From positions 124,001-188,000 of the forward strand of contig NZ_JUHG01000017.1 in the NCBI RefSeq assembly GCF_000799715.1: a stretch of 64,000 nucleotides of DNA. The letters run 5' to 3'. Origin of the DNA: Martinezella rhizogenes. GTDB taxonomy: Bacteria > Pseudomonadota > Alphaproteobacteria > Rhizobiales > Rhizobiaceae. A program made the translations under genes and the position numbers. Shown here piece after piece: positions 17,405 through 26,206 of the stretch. The first letter of the stretch is position 1. Each line of letters begins with the position of its first letter. The notes below the pieces were generated by a model. That model was not told where the DNA came from and did no database searches. It worked only from the letters and a program-made list of their open reading frames with translations.

Positions 17405-18235
17405 TCAGTCGGAGAGCAGGGCTCGTGTCAACGGATGCGCCGGATCGGCAAGGCCGTCCAAGATGGTGAAATGGTTGCGGTCCGGCTCGATGACCACAGA
17501 GGTTGCCGCGCCGAGACCGGTCCAGATATTGGCAAGCAGGGCGTTCTGACGGACGAATTCGGAGCGTTCCGCGCCACCGACCCAACAGGTGAGCCGGAGA
17601 TTGTCCATCGGTTCCAGCAGCGCTGGGCTCTCGGCCATGGCTTCCGCAGCATCGATGCGCAGTTGCTGGTTCATGGCTCGCTTCATGATCGGGCGCAGAT
17701 CGTGCAGGCCCGAGATGGACAGCACATGGCGGATGCGGGGCTGTACGGATGGTGAAAGCGGAGAGATGGTGGTGACCATGCGGGTGGCGAGCTGGCCGCC
17801 GGCCGAATGCCCGGTGAGGATCAACGGACCATCGATCATGTCGGCCGCGGCACCAATTGCGGCCGCGATCTCCTTCGCGATGCCGCTGATGCGCATCTCC
17901 GGGCAAAGCGTGTAGGAGGGCATGGCGACGGCGTAGCCGCTGGCAACGGCGCCTGCGGCCAGATGTGACGAATAGCTCTTGTCCAGTTGCAGCCAGTAGC
18001 CGCCATGGACAAAGACAACCAACCCCTTCGGTTTTTCCGAAGGGAGGAAGAGGTCGAAGCGATTGCGCGGGCTCGGACCGTAGGCAAGGTCGAGCTTGGC
18101 TCGCCCGCTGGTAGTCATGCTGTCGCGGAAGGCCTGTGCCGGTTCCACCCAGGCCGCCGGCCAGCGGTCTCCATCAACGACATAGGCACCGTTGGTATAG
18201 GCAACGTCCCAATCGGTGATCCTGAAATAGCTCAT
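17405..18235 (-). CDS. Alpha/beta hydrolase, probable kynurenine formamidase (arylformamidase)
   Basis: This 276-residue enzyme probably hydrolyses N-formylkynurenine to kynurenine and formate. It has the HGGYW oxyanion-hole motif (residues 77-81) and a GHSAGG nucleophile elbow with Ser144, and a C-terminal histidine in RNHFTIL. These features match the alpha/beta-hydrolase type of arylformamidase rather than the metal-dependent KynB type. The ATG at 18235 follows an AGGAG at good spacing, giving a 38-base gap after kynU. Its position directly after a kynureninase gene is the main support for the substrate. Other carboxylesterase roles remain possible. Confidence 0.78.
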   Translation of the reverse strand: MSYFRITDWDVAYTNGAYVVDGDRWPAAWVEPAQAFRDSMTTSGRAKLDLAYGPSPRNRFDLFLPSEKPKGLVVFVHGGYWLQLDKSYSSHLAAGAVASGYAVAMPSYTLCPEMRISGIAKEIAAAIGAAADMIDGPLILTGHSAGGQLATRMVTTISPLSPSVQPRIRHVLSISGLHDLRPIMKRAMNQQLRIDAAEAMAESPALLEPMDNLRLTCWVGGAERSEFVRQNALLANIWTGLGAATSVVIEPDRNHFTILDGLADPAHPLTRALLSD

Positions 18236-18273
18236 CGCCCGATCTCCTGGCTCCTGCAAACACCCATCCGCTG

Positions 18274-19521
18274 TTAGGTCACAGCGGAGCGCACGACAAA
18301 GCGCGCTTCCTGCCATGATCCGCTGCTCAGAATATCTTCCAGCACGCCCGCCGCCTGCCAGACATCGCGGTAGCTGACGTAAAGCGGCGTGAAACCGAAG
18401 CGCAGGGTCGAAGGCGCGCGGAAATCGCCGATGACGCCGCGCTCGATCAACGCCTGCATCACTTCATAGCCGTTGTCATGGGTGAAGGAGACCTGGCTAC
18501 CGCGTTGTTCGCTGTCGCGCGTGGTGTCCAGCACGACGCCATATTGGCCGCATTTGGCTTCCACCAGACGGATAAAGAGATCGCTGAGCGCGATGCTCTT
18601 CTGACGCAACATGTTTAGATCGACCTCGTCCCAGATGCTAAGCGCGCCTTTCAATGCCCGCAGCGACAGGACCGGCGGCGTGCCGCAAAGGAAGCGCTTG
18701 ATGCCATCGCCTTCGGCAAAACCCTGCTCGAAGGCGAAAGGCCGGGCATGGCTCCACCAGCCGCTGAGTGGCTGGACGATTGAGCCATGATGGCGGTGCG
18801 CGGCATAAATGAAGGCCGGCGCGCCGGGACCGCCATTCAGATATTTATAGGTGCAGCCGACCGCGAAATCGGCATCGCTACCATCAAGATCGACCGGCAA
18901 CGCGCCGGCGCTGTGGCAGAGATCCCAGATGACCAGCGCGCCGGCCTCGTGAATCCTGCGCGTCAGCGCCGCCATGTCGCGCAGCGCGCCCGTCTTGTAG
19001 TTGACGTGGTTGACGAGGACGACGGCTACCTGATCGTCGATCAGGCTCTCGATATCGTCGGCATCCCGGCCTTCGAGGCGAAGCGTCGTGCCCGGCCGCG
19101 TGGAAGTGACACCTTCGGCCATATAGAGGTCAGTCGGGAAACTATCGCCTTCGGCAACGATGACGTTACGGTCGGGGCGCATCGCCAAAGCCGCATGCAG
19201 GGCCTTGTAGATATTGATTGAAGTGGAGTCGGCAACCACGGTCTGCCCCGGGGCTGCGCCAATTAGCCGGCCGATGCGGTCGCCGAGTTCGAGCGGCAGT
19301 TGGAACCAGCCGGCGCTGTTCCAGCTGCGAATGAGGCCGTTGCCCCATTCCTCCATCATCGCCTGCTTGAGTTCCGTGAAGACATCATGCGAGGCGGCGC
19401 CAAGAGAGTTGCCGTCGAGATAGATGACGCCGTGGGGCAGGGCGAAGCGGCTGCGAAAGAAGCGCAGCGGATCGGCCTCGTCCATGGCCTCGATGGCGGC
19501 GAGATCGGGAAGGCTGTCCAT
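18274..19521 (-). CDS. kynU: Kynureninase
   Basis: Kynureninase is a PLP enzyme that cleaves kynurenine to anthranilate and alanine. The 415-residue length is usual. The PLP lysine is Lys226 in CTYKYLNGGPGAP, the pyridine-nitrogen aspartate is Asp200 in IWDLCHSAGA, and the N-terminal LDGNSLG is diagnostic. The ATG at 19521 is preferred over an upstream start at 19572 because it avoids overlap with the permease gene and has AGAGG before it. It sits 13 bases after the permease gene in the same operon. Confidence 0.95.
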   Translation of the reverse strand: MDSLPDLAAIEAMDEADPLRFFRSRFALPHGVIYLDGNSLGAASHDVFTELKQAMMEEWGNGLIRSWNSAGWFQLPLELGDRIGRLIGAAPGQTVVADSTSINIYKALHAALAMRPDRNVIVAEGDSFPTDLYMAEGVTSTRPGTTLRLEGRDADDIESLIDDQVAVVLVNHVNYKTGALRDMAALTRRIHEAGALVIWDLCHSAGALPVDLDGSDADFAVGCTYKYLNGGPGAPAFIYAAHRHHGSIVQPLSGWWSHARPFAFEQGFAEGDGIKRFLCGTPPVLSLRALKGALSIWDEVDLNMLRQKSIALSDLFIRLVEAKCGQYGVVLDTTRDSEQRGSQVSFTHDNGYEVMQALIERGVIGDFRAPSTLRFGFTPLYVSYRDVWQAAGVLEDILSSGSWQEARFVVRSAVT

Positions 19522-19534
19522 GGTATCGGCCTCT

Positions 19535-20458
19535 TTATTCGCGAATGGTTTCCCTGGAGGGTGCACCGCCACGGCTGCGGCGGATGCTCGGCAGCGCCAG
19601 CATGATGAGCACGAACAGGCCGGTGGCGAGCTTCAGGTTCGATGGCGGCAGGCCGGCGGCAAGGCAGAGCGACACCAGCTGGTAGTAGATGATCGAGCCG
19701 ACGAAGGGCGCGAGCAGTTGACGCAACACGGATTGCTTGCCGGTGAAAGCCTCGCCGATCATCAGCGCGGCCAGGCCGTTGATGAGGATGCCGATGCCCA
19801 TGTTGACGTCGGCAAAGCCCTGCGACTGCACCATCAGCGCACCGCTGGTGGCGGAAAAAGCGCTGGCAAGACCGACGCCGCCGATGGTCGCGGCCCAGAC
19901 GTTGATGCCCTGCGCCTCGGCCATGTCGGGATTGGCGCCGACGGCGCGCATAGCCGTGCCCTTCTCCGTCTTGAAATAGAGGTTGAGGGCAATGAGGACG
20001 ATAAGAGCAATGACGCCGGCGACGATGATCTTGCTCGCCGGAAAGCCCGGCTGCGTCAACGGCACCCAGTCGAAAACGGTTGGTGCGCCGAAGACCGAGA
20101 GGTTCGACTTGCCCATGATGCCGAGATTGATGCTGTAGAGCATGGTCGACATCAGGATGCCGGCGAGCAGTGTATGGATGCGGAAGCGCAGATGGATGAA
20201 GGCCGTGCAGCAGCCAGCCGCGAGCCCAACGGCGAAGGCGGCGACGATCGCGAGCGGCGGCGTCACGCCTGCCGCAAGCAAGATGCCGCAGATGCAGCCG
20301 CCAAGCGGAAAGGCGCCTTCGCTGGTCAGATCCGGAAAGCTCAGCATGCGGAAAGGGATCATGATGCCGAGCACGACGAAGCTCAAGATAAAGCTCTGCG
20401 CCAGCGTCACCGGGATCAGCGAAATGAAACTCGAAACGGTTGTCTGAATGAAATCCAT
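19535..20458 (-). CDS. ABC importer permease, TrpY-like (kyn operon)
   Basis: The 307-residue integral membrane protein has about eight or nine hydrophobic segments and a LivH/RbsC-like core (FPDLTSEGAFPLGG, MRAVGANPDMAEAQGI). Together with the neighbouring ATPase and binding protein it matches the TrpXYZ type of ABC system. It is followed at 13 bases by kynU, so the transported compound is probably kynurenine, formylkynurenine or tryptophan. The assignment of substrate is by context only. Confidence 0.85.
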   Translation of the reverse strand: MDFIQTTVSSFISLIPVTLAQSFILSFVVLGIMIPFRMLSFPDLTSEGAFPLGGCICGILLAAGVTPPLAIVAAFAVGLAAGCCTAFIHLRFRIHTLLAGILMSTMLYSINLGIMGKSNLSVFGAPTVFDWVPLTQPGFPASKIIVAGVIALIVLIALNLYFKTEKGTAMRAVGANPDMAEAQGINVWAATIGGVGLASAFSATSGALMVQSQGFADVNMGIGILINGLAALMIGEAFTGKQSVLRQLLAPFVGSIIYYQLVSLCLAAGLPPSNLKLATGLFVLIMLALPSIRRSRGGAPSRETIRE

Positions 20459-20462
20459 GATA

Positions 20463-21242
20463 TCAGCTCACCAGCAGCATGCGGTCGGTCTTGACGGCGA
20501 AATGACCGATCAGCTCGGGCACGGTGATCCGGCGCTTTCCCTCGCCGGTGATCTCGAGATGAACGCGGCCGGCGTCGAGCATGATGATACTGTCGCCGAA
20601 ATCGACGGCGTGCTGCATGTTGTGCGTCACCATCAGCGTCGTCAGCTTCAGCGCCTCGACGGTGCGCACTGTCGCCTGCATGACGATACCGGCGGTGCGC
20701 GGATCAAGTGCCGCCGTATGTTCGTCGAGCAGCAGGACATCCGGTGAACCGCCGACCGCCATGATCAGCGACAGCGATTGCCGCTGGCCGCCGGACAGTA
20801 GCTCCACCTTCGTATCCAGCCGGTTTTCCATGCCGAGGCCGAGAACCGACAGCCGTTCCCTATAGGTGGCAAGCCTAGATGCATTGAGACCGGGGCGCAG
20901 GGCGCGCTTCTTGCCGCGCAGTTCCGCAAGCAGCATGTTTTCGGCGACCGTCATGCTGGCGGCGGTGCCCTTCATCGGGTCCTGGAAGACGCGGGCGAGG
21001 CGTGCCGCGCGCTTGTGCACCGGCGTGCCGGTGACGTCGTCGCCATTGATGATGATCTGGCCGGAATCGAGGCTGAGCGCGCCGGAAATGGCGTTGAGCA
21101 TGCTGCTCTTGCCGGCACCGTTCGAGCCGATGACCACGCCGAATTCGCCTGATTTGAGCGACAGGGTGAGGCCGTCGAGCGCGACCTTCTCGTCCGGCAG
21201 ACCCTTGTAGAAAACTTTGCGCGCGGATTTGATGTCCAGCAT
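20463..21242 (-). CDS. ABC importer ATPase, TrpZ-like (kyn operon)
   Basis: This 259-residue ATP-binding subunit powers the neighbouring permease. Walker A is GSNGAGKSS (residues 39-47), the signature is LSGGQRQSL, and Walker B with its glutamate is DVLLLDEHTAALDP followed by the H-loop VTHNMQHAV. GGGGAGG precedes the ATG at 21242, which is preferred over a start at 21290. Four bases separate it from the permease gene. Confidence 0.9.
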   Translation of the reverse strand: MLDIKSARKVFYKGLPDEKVALDGLTLSLKSGEFGVVIGSNGAGKSSMLNAISGALSLDSGQIIINGDDVTGTPVHKRAARLARVFQDPMKGTAASMTVAENMLLAELRGKKRALRPGLNASRLATYRERLSVLGLGMENRLDTKVELLSGGQRQSLSLIMAVGGSPDVLLLDEHTAALDPRTAGIVMQATVRTVEALKLTTLMVTHNMQHAVDFGDSIIMLDAGRVHLEITGEGKRRITVPELIGHFAVKTDRMLLVS

Positions 21243-21331
21243 CCGTGCCTCCCCTGCGGTATAAGCTTGCAAAATGGCGGCGTTGGCCACGCCGCCATAT
21301 CTGCTGAATTATCAGTCGAAGATGCCGCTTG

Positions 21332-22318
21332 TCAGTTGACGAAGCAATTGCAATCGGCAAGTCCGGCCGGCACTTCTGCGCCGAAAGCCTTCAGAACCGT
21401 CTTGTTGATCAGCGGCGCATGGTCCGCATAGGCCGGGCGCACCGGGGCGATCGTCTTCGGATCCGCGCCCTTCAGGATCTGCGCGGCTATCTTGCCGGCA
21501 TTTTCGCCGACCTGCTCGTAATTGACCGCGAAGCTTGCCGGTACGATACCGCTGCGAACGGCGGCGTCATCCGAATTGACGATCGGGATTTGCGCCTGAC
21601 GAGCCGCCGCGGAAACGGCGGTGATCGCCGGCTGCAAGAGGTTGGAGGCGGGCGTGTAGATCACGTCGGCCTTGCCGGCCAGCGATGCGATGCGCTGCTG
21701 AATGTCGTTGACGCTGTCGACGCCAACGGGAACTACTTCGAAGCCGGCGGCAGGTGCTGCTTCCTTGACCTTCTCAAGCAGGGCGACGTCGTTGGCTTCG
21801 CCCGGATTGTAGGGCAGGCCGAAGCGCTTGGCATTCGGCAGCAGCTTCTTGGTGAAGGTCATGATGGCAGCGATATCCTGCAGGTCGGATGCGCCGGTAA
21901 TGCCCTCGTCGCCGGCATCCCAGGACGGAACCAGCTTGGCGGCGACCGGGTCGGTCACGGCCGAGAACACGATCGGGATACCCGAGCCTGCCAGCGCCTT
22001 TTTGGCGATCTGCGAGACCGGCGTGGTGACGGTGTACATCAGCTTCGGATGATCGGATTGCAGCTTGGCGATCATCTGCGGCACCAGCGAAGCGTCGAAG
22101 CTGGTGTTGCTTTCGGTGTAGACGACATCCTTGCCCTCAACGAAACCATTATCGGCCAGTGCCTTCTTGAAGCCGGCGATCGAGGCGTTGAGCTGCGGAT
22201 GTTCGCCGAAATTGGCGATGGCGATCTTGATCGGCTCGGCGGTCGCAGTCGCGACGCTCGCCATGAAAGCGCTCGCAAGAACGAGCCCGGACAGCCATTT
22301 GGACGTGGTTTTGCGCAT
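21332..22318 (-). CDS. ABC importer binding protein, TrpX-like (kyn operon)
   Basis: The 328-residue periplasmic protein has a signal peptide ending VATATAEP and the two-lobe fold of the TrpX family (related to LivJ/RbsB: IAIANFGEHPQLN, GFKKALADNGFVEGKDV). It is the first gene of the operon, with a GGGAGG ribosome-binding site. In characterised members the family binds tryptophan or tyrosine. Here kynU and a formamidase follow, so kynurenine is a reasonable candidate ligand. Confidence 0.88.
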   Translation of the reverse strand: MRKTTSKWLSGLVLASAFMASVATATAEPIKIAIANFGEHPQLNASIAGFKKALADNGFVEGKDVVYTESNTSFDASLVPQMIAKLQSDHPKLMYTVTTPVSQIAKKALAGSGIPIVFSAVTDPVAAKLVPSWDAGDEGITGASDLQDIAAIMTFTKKLLPNAKRFGLPYNPGEANDVALLEKVKEAAPAAGFEVVPVGVDSVNDIQQRIASLAGKADVIYTPASNLLQPAITAVSAAARQAQIPIVNSDDAAVRSGIVPASFAVNYEQVGENAGKIAAQILKGADPKTIAPVRPAYADHAPLINKTVLKAFGAEVPAGLADCNCFVN

Positions 22319-22403
22319 GATTTCCCTCCCGGATGTTGTGAGCAGCCGCGTTTAATCGGCCTTGTTGCGGCGGATCATAGCGCCTGCCGTGTCTCTGTCA
22401 ATT

Positions 22404-22456
22404 TCTGATATATGATATGCACCATCAGAACCTTTGATATATATTTTTACATCAGA
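22404..22456. promoter_or_regulatory. Candidate GntR operator cluster in the divergent kyn promoter
   Basis: An inverted repeat TCTGAT (22404-22409) and ATCAGA (22424-22429) is followed by another ATCAGA at 22451-22456, with TGATATAT-like steps between them. The whole stretch is strongly AT-rich. It lies between the importer operon and the divergent GntR gene, as expected for an autoregulatory operator. No consensus was matched. Confidence 0.45.
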
Positions 22457-22485
22457 GCCATTTTATATATAATTTCAGGACTCGG

Positions 22486-23232
22486 ATGACCGGGACGAAC
22501 GCCATGCAGGACAAGGACTCATTGACCAAGACGGAAGCGGCCTATTGGCTGCTACGGCGGGATATTCTCAACACGAAGCTCAGGCCCGGCGCGTCGTTGA
22601 AGCTCAGTGTCTTGCGGGATGCCTATGGTGTCGGCTGGACCCCTTTGCGCGAGGCACTGTCGCGGCTAGAGGCCGAGAAGCTTGTCACCGCGGTCAGCAA
22701 TCGCGGCTTTGCCGTCGCGCCGGTGTCGCGCGCGGAACTGGAAGACCTGATGCGGGCGCGCATGGTCGTCGAACTGCCATTGCTGCTGGAATCGATCGCG
22801 AAGGGTGGCCCGGACTGGGAATCCGCTGTCGTTACCGCTCACTACCGCCTGTCGCGCTGCAAGATCGTCCCCGATGCCGCTTCCGAGGAGATGGCGGACG
22901 AATGGGACGAGAGGCATACGGCCTTTCACGCCGCGCTGATCAGCGCGGCATCATCGAACTGGCTGCAACGCTTCCAAAGCACGATTTCCGACCAGCTCCG
23001 CCGCCACCACCGCTTCCTCGGCCTGGCGCCGACGCAGCGCGCTGCCGCAGGCCTGACGGTCGGCTACGAAAAGGCGGTCGCCGCTTTGCGCGACGCGATG
23101 GCGATGGAGCATCATACGGCGCTGATGGAAGCGGCGCTCGACCGCGATATCGAACGCGCAAGGGTGCTGATGACCGAGCATATCGGCTATACGCTGCAGG
23201 TCTATATTCACTCCGAAGACGAGGCTGGGTAA
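22486..23232 (+). CDS. GntR-family (FadR/FCD subgroup) transcriptional regulator
   Basis: The 248-residue protein has an N-terminal winged helix (LRPGASLKLSVLRDAYGVGW, TPLREALSRLEAEKLV) and a C-terminal all-helical FCD domain with the metal-ligand pattern ending ALDRDIERARVLMTEHI. It is divergent from the kyn importer operon, which it probably represses, releasing in the presence of a pathway compound. An alternative ATG lies at 22504. Confidence 0.9.
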   Translation: MTGTNAMQDKDSLTKTEAAYWLLRRDILNTKLRPGASLKLSVLRDAYGVGWTPLREALSRLEAEKLVTAVSNRGFAVAPVSRAELEDLMRARMVVELPLLLESIAKGGPDWESAVVTAHYRLSRCKIVPDAASEEMADEWDERHTAFHAALISAASSNWLQRFQSTISDQLRRHHRFLGLAPTQRAAAGLTVGYEKAVAALRDAMAMEHHTALMEAALDRDIERARVLMTEHIGYTLQVYIHSEDEAG

Positions 23233-23254
23233 CGCTACGGAACTCTTTTTGAGA

Positions 23255-23461
23255 TTACCCAATCATCAGACCATCAAAGACTTCAACCATCGCATCGCTG
23301 ATGGCCTTGCCAAGAGCGGCCGCGCTCTTCGACAGCTCTTCCTCATTCATGCCGCGAGCGGCCATCGCCAAAGCAGCGCCTTCTCCCGTCACGATTTCCT
23401 GCGCGCGCTGGATCGTCCAAAGAGCGAAGTCGCTGCGATTGCTGATTTCCACGGTTTCCAT
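23255..23461 (-). CDS. Small conserved-looking helical protein, unknown function
   Basis: The 68-residue acidic protein is mostly helical by composition (ARGMNEEELSKSAAALGKAI) and has a good AGGAG six bases before the ATG. It converges on the GntR gene. I do not recognise it, but its coding character and start site support a real gene. Confidence 0.55.
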   Translation of the reverse strand: METVEISNRSDFALWTIQRAQEIVTGEGAALAMAARGMNEEELSKSAAALGKAISDAMVEVFDGLMIG

Positions 23462-23714
23462 GATGTCTCCTGATTTGTTCGAGCAGATGCCTTATAGCGA
23501 ATTTGCAGGACAATGCAGTTCGAAGAGTCGTTATGAGAATGAGCCCGAGATAGTCGAGTGACGCCGCGGTTTGATTTGTTTGTTCGAGCGAAGCCGCACC
23601 TGTGAAGGCGGCGGGCTCATCGGCGATGAAGCGCTAGCCCTCGACCGTTTCAAGGCGTGGCGGAAGCTTGTGGAGCGAGCGCGTATAGCAGGCCTGCGGT
23701 TTAGTTTTCCTTCG

Positions 23715-26069
23715 CTAGAGCCAGCCAAGAGCCGTCGCTGCGCGAAGCGCTTCGGCGCGACGGCTGCACCCCAGCTTTCTGAAAAGATTGCCGAGATGGA
23801 ATTTCACCGTCACCTCGGAAATGTTGAGCGTTTGGGCGATGCGCTTGTTCGACAGTCCACCGGCGATCAGTTGCAGCATCTGCGCTTCGCGCTGTGACAA
23901 GCCGCCCTGCAATGCGCGGGCCTGTGGTGAATTCACCGAGGTAGAGAAGATGGAAAGCGCGGTTCGGACATCGGAGAAAGTTTCGATGAAGCTTCGGATG
24001 CGCCGGTTTTTCAAAAGAGGCGCCAGGAAGATCCGCTCCTCGGACAATACGCCATTGCATCCAAGCCGAGTCGCGCTTTCGAGCGCGGACAGGATATGCG
24101 CGCGCGCTGCGGCATTGTCGCGGCGCTGGTGCGCGGCGTAACTCCGCCACAGCTGCAGCGCCACTTTTTCCCGGTTCGTAACCTGCGGGTTGGCGATAAG
24201 AGCATCGATCTGGCGCGAGAGATAGGCGCGGGGCGTCGAAAGGCGTACGGCATCGCGCAACCACGCCATGGCATAGGAAATCTCATCGCGTCGGCTCAGA
24301 CGTGTCAGTTCCTCGGTCGCACTTTCGACCCAGTTGCGCCCGATCCGCATGCGCACGGCTGAAAGCGTGGCGGCCGCATCGCCCCAGCGATTGGCGTTCT
24401 GATAAGCGATGGCGGTGCGGATCTCCATCATCGCGTGAAACTGCAGCCCCTCCGACAGATGGATCCATAGCCCGTCCAGGAAGCCGGGCCGGATCGCCAT
24501 TGGGAAATGGTCGGCTAAAACCTGCGAGGCGTAGTGAAGTGCGAACTGCATCAGGCTCGGCCAGATCTCCGCGGCGGCGAACTGTTCGAATTCCGTCTGG
24601 ACAAAATCCAGAAGATCGCGCGAACGCCCCGTTTCATAGGCGATGCAGGCCTCCGCCAGACGCAGCATTCGGAACTCCGCTTCCGCCTCATGTGGAACCT
24701 GTTCCAGCTTGCTCCGCGCTTCCCGTGCGGCTTGTCTGGCGAACAGTGCGTCGCCGCTCATCAGGCACAGCACGATCTGATGCAGATGAATGAAGAATTC
24801 GAGCAGCGGCTGTCCGCTTAGTTGGCGCAGATAGATCAGGGCGCGGGCGGCTGCGGCCTCCGCCTCGCGAAAGTTGCGGCGGCGGATCTCGAACTCGAGA
24901 AGCGCATTGTAGTACGCCGCCCATTTGCCGTGGTCGCCCATCGGATAATCCGCCATGAACTCGCCAAGGCGGGTGATCATCGCATCGCTCGGCGTCAGGT
25001 CCTCGGCAATCATCAGATTGAGCCTGAAGGTCCGGGCGGCGAAGGAAAATCGTGATCCGCGCGCCAGGACCTTCAAGGGGTCCAGATAGTCGGAGCCGAG
25101 ATGCCGGCTCAGGAGATGGCGCACGCGCTGCAATTCGCCCTGCTTCAGAAGCGTTCGTGTGACGGCAAAGAGCACCGTTTCGTTGGTCGCGATCATCTCC
25201 TGTGAGAAGCGCAGGACGATATCCCGAAACCTGTTCAGGCTGCTGCGATAGATCAGGTCCCGGCCGTGAGCGCGTTCGAGGATCTGCGCCGCATGGGCCT
25301 CGTGCCCGTGGTCGATGAGCAGGGCCATGGCCGCAAGCGATCGTCCCGCCCGCTCGTATGCCGATGCGACCTCTATCACCGCTCCCTCGGTCTCGAATGT
25401 CGCCAGTCGTTCGCGCACGGCGATGGCAAGAAGCCGCAAAAGGTCCGGATGTTTTTCCGGGTTCGCCGTCAGAAACGGCGGCAGCATCTCCGTCCAGTCT
25501 CCAGTCGGCGCGGGCAAGGAGGCCTCGAGCCAGATCGAGAGAGCAGTCGTCTGCCCGGGCGGCAGATGGCTGAGAAAAGTCTCTCGCAGGTAGTCGATGC
25601 ACAGCCTTTCATTCGGGGCAGATACCAGGGGCAGAAAGGCAGGCCAACCCGCATATCCGTCGCGCATGAGGCTTGCCTGCTCGCAAGGCAGCTCGCGCAG
25701 CTCGCCCTCGGTTAAAGTCATGTCGATCGCATCGAATGTGGCGGAGCGACGGTAGAGGATCTGCCGCGCCAATCCACTGATGCGCTGATCCGGACGGCAC
25801 GCGATCACGACGGATTGGGCAGTGTCCAGAACCTGAGCGGAAAGCCGTGCCGATCTCGCGGAGACCGGCACATCCCACAAAAGCCATCCGTCCTCGACGT
25901 CATCCAGCCGGGGCTGCTGCAATGAGCAGACACGCTTGCCCAACATCTCCGCAACCATACGCAACAGGACGGTTTTTCCAGCGCCGGCGGGCGCGCGCAG
26001 GAAGATCACACCCGCGGTTTCATCGGCAATGCGGCAACAGAGATGAGGGCGCGGCAAAAACATGCTCAT
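23715..26069 (-). CDS. MalT-like LuxR-family (LAL) transcriptional regulator
   Basis: This is a large ATP-binding regulator of about 784 residues. The N-terminus carries a P-loop (APAGAGKT), the middle is a long helical TPR-like sensor region, and the C-terminus is a LuxR/GerE helix-turn-helix (LSQREAQMLQLIAGGLSNKR, followed by ISEVTVKFHLGNLFRKLG). The frame opens at a GTG at 26087; the ATG at 26069 or 26063 is equally possible. It is divergent from the ABC/hydantoinase operon 120-140 bases away and is its likely activator. LAL proteins are usually activated by ATP and a small ligand. Confidence 0.88.
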   Translation of the reverse strand: MSMFLPRPHLCCRIADETAGVIFLRAPAGAGKTVLLRMVAEMLGKRVCSLQQPRLDDVEDGWLLWDVPVSARSARLSAQVLDTAQSVVIACRPDQRISGLARQILYRRSATFDAIDMTLTEGELRELPCEQASLMRDGYAGWPAFLPLVSAPNERLCIDYLRETFLSHLPPGQTTALSIWLEASLPAPTGDWTEMLPPFLTANPEKHPDLLRLLAIAVRERLATFETEGAVIEVASAYERAGRSLAAMALLIDHGHEAHAAQILERAHGRDLIYRSSLNRFRDIVLRFSQEMIATNETVLFAVTRTLLKQGELQRVRHLLSRHLGSDYLDPLKVLARGSRFSFAARTFRLNLMIAEDLTPSDAMITRLGEFMADYPMGDHGKWAAYYNALLEFEIRRRNFREAEAAAARALIYLRQLSGQPLLEFFIHLHQIVLCLMSGDALFARQAAREARSKLEQVPHEAEAEFRMLRLAEACIAYETGRSRDLLDFVQTEFEQFAAAEIWPSLMQFALHYASQVLADHFPMAIRPGFLDGLWIHLSEGLQFHAMMEIRTAIAYQNANRWGDAAATLSAVRMRIGRNWVESATEELTRLSRRDEISYAMAWLRDAVRLSTPRAYLSRQIDALIANPQVTNREKVALQLWRSYAAHQRRDNAAARAHILSALESATRLGCNGVLSEERIFLAPLLKNRRIRSFIETFSDVRTALSIFSTSVNSPQARALQGGLSQREAQMLQLIAGGLSNKRIAQTLNISEVTVKFHLGNLFRKLGCSRRAEALRAATALGWL

Positions 26070-26206
26070 GATGGTCCGATAGATCACTGTCGCACAAAAA
26101 CCTATACCATACTGCTAAAAAACTATACCTTTGTGAGGTTGCCTGCAGAGGCGTTGAGGGAAATGCTTGTGTCCCTACGCAGCTGGTCAACAAGGCACCC
26201 CTAGCG
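26070..26206. promoter_or_regulatory. Divergent promoter region of the LAL regulator and transport/hydantoinase operon
   Basis: Within this AT-rich interval two near-identical blocks, AACCTATACCAT and AACTATACCTTT, occur about 20 bases apart (26099-26136). Direct repeats of this kind are typical of MalT-like activator sites, but no consensus was checked. Confidence 0.35.

Noticed and set aside
19424-20494. 356-codon plus-strand frame over the kyn permease
   Set aside because: It is antisense to a multi-span permease and is rich in charged residues typical of a shadow frame.
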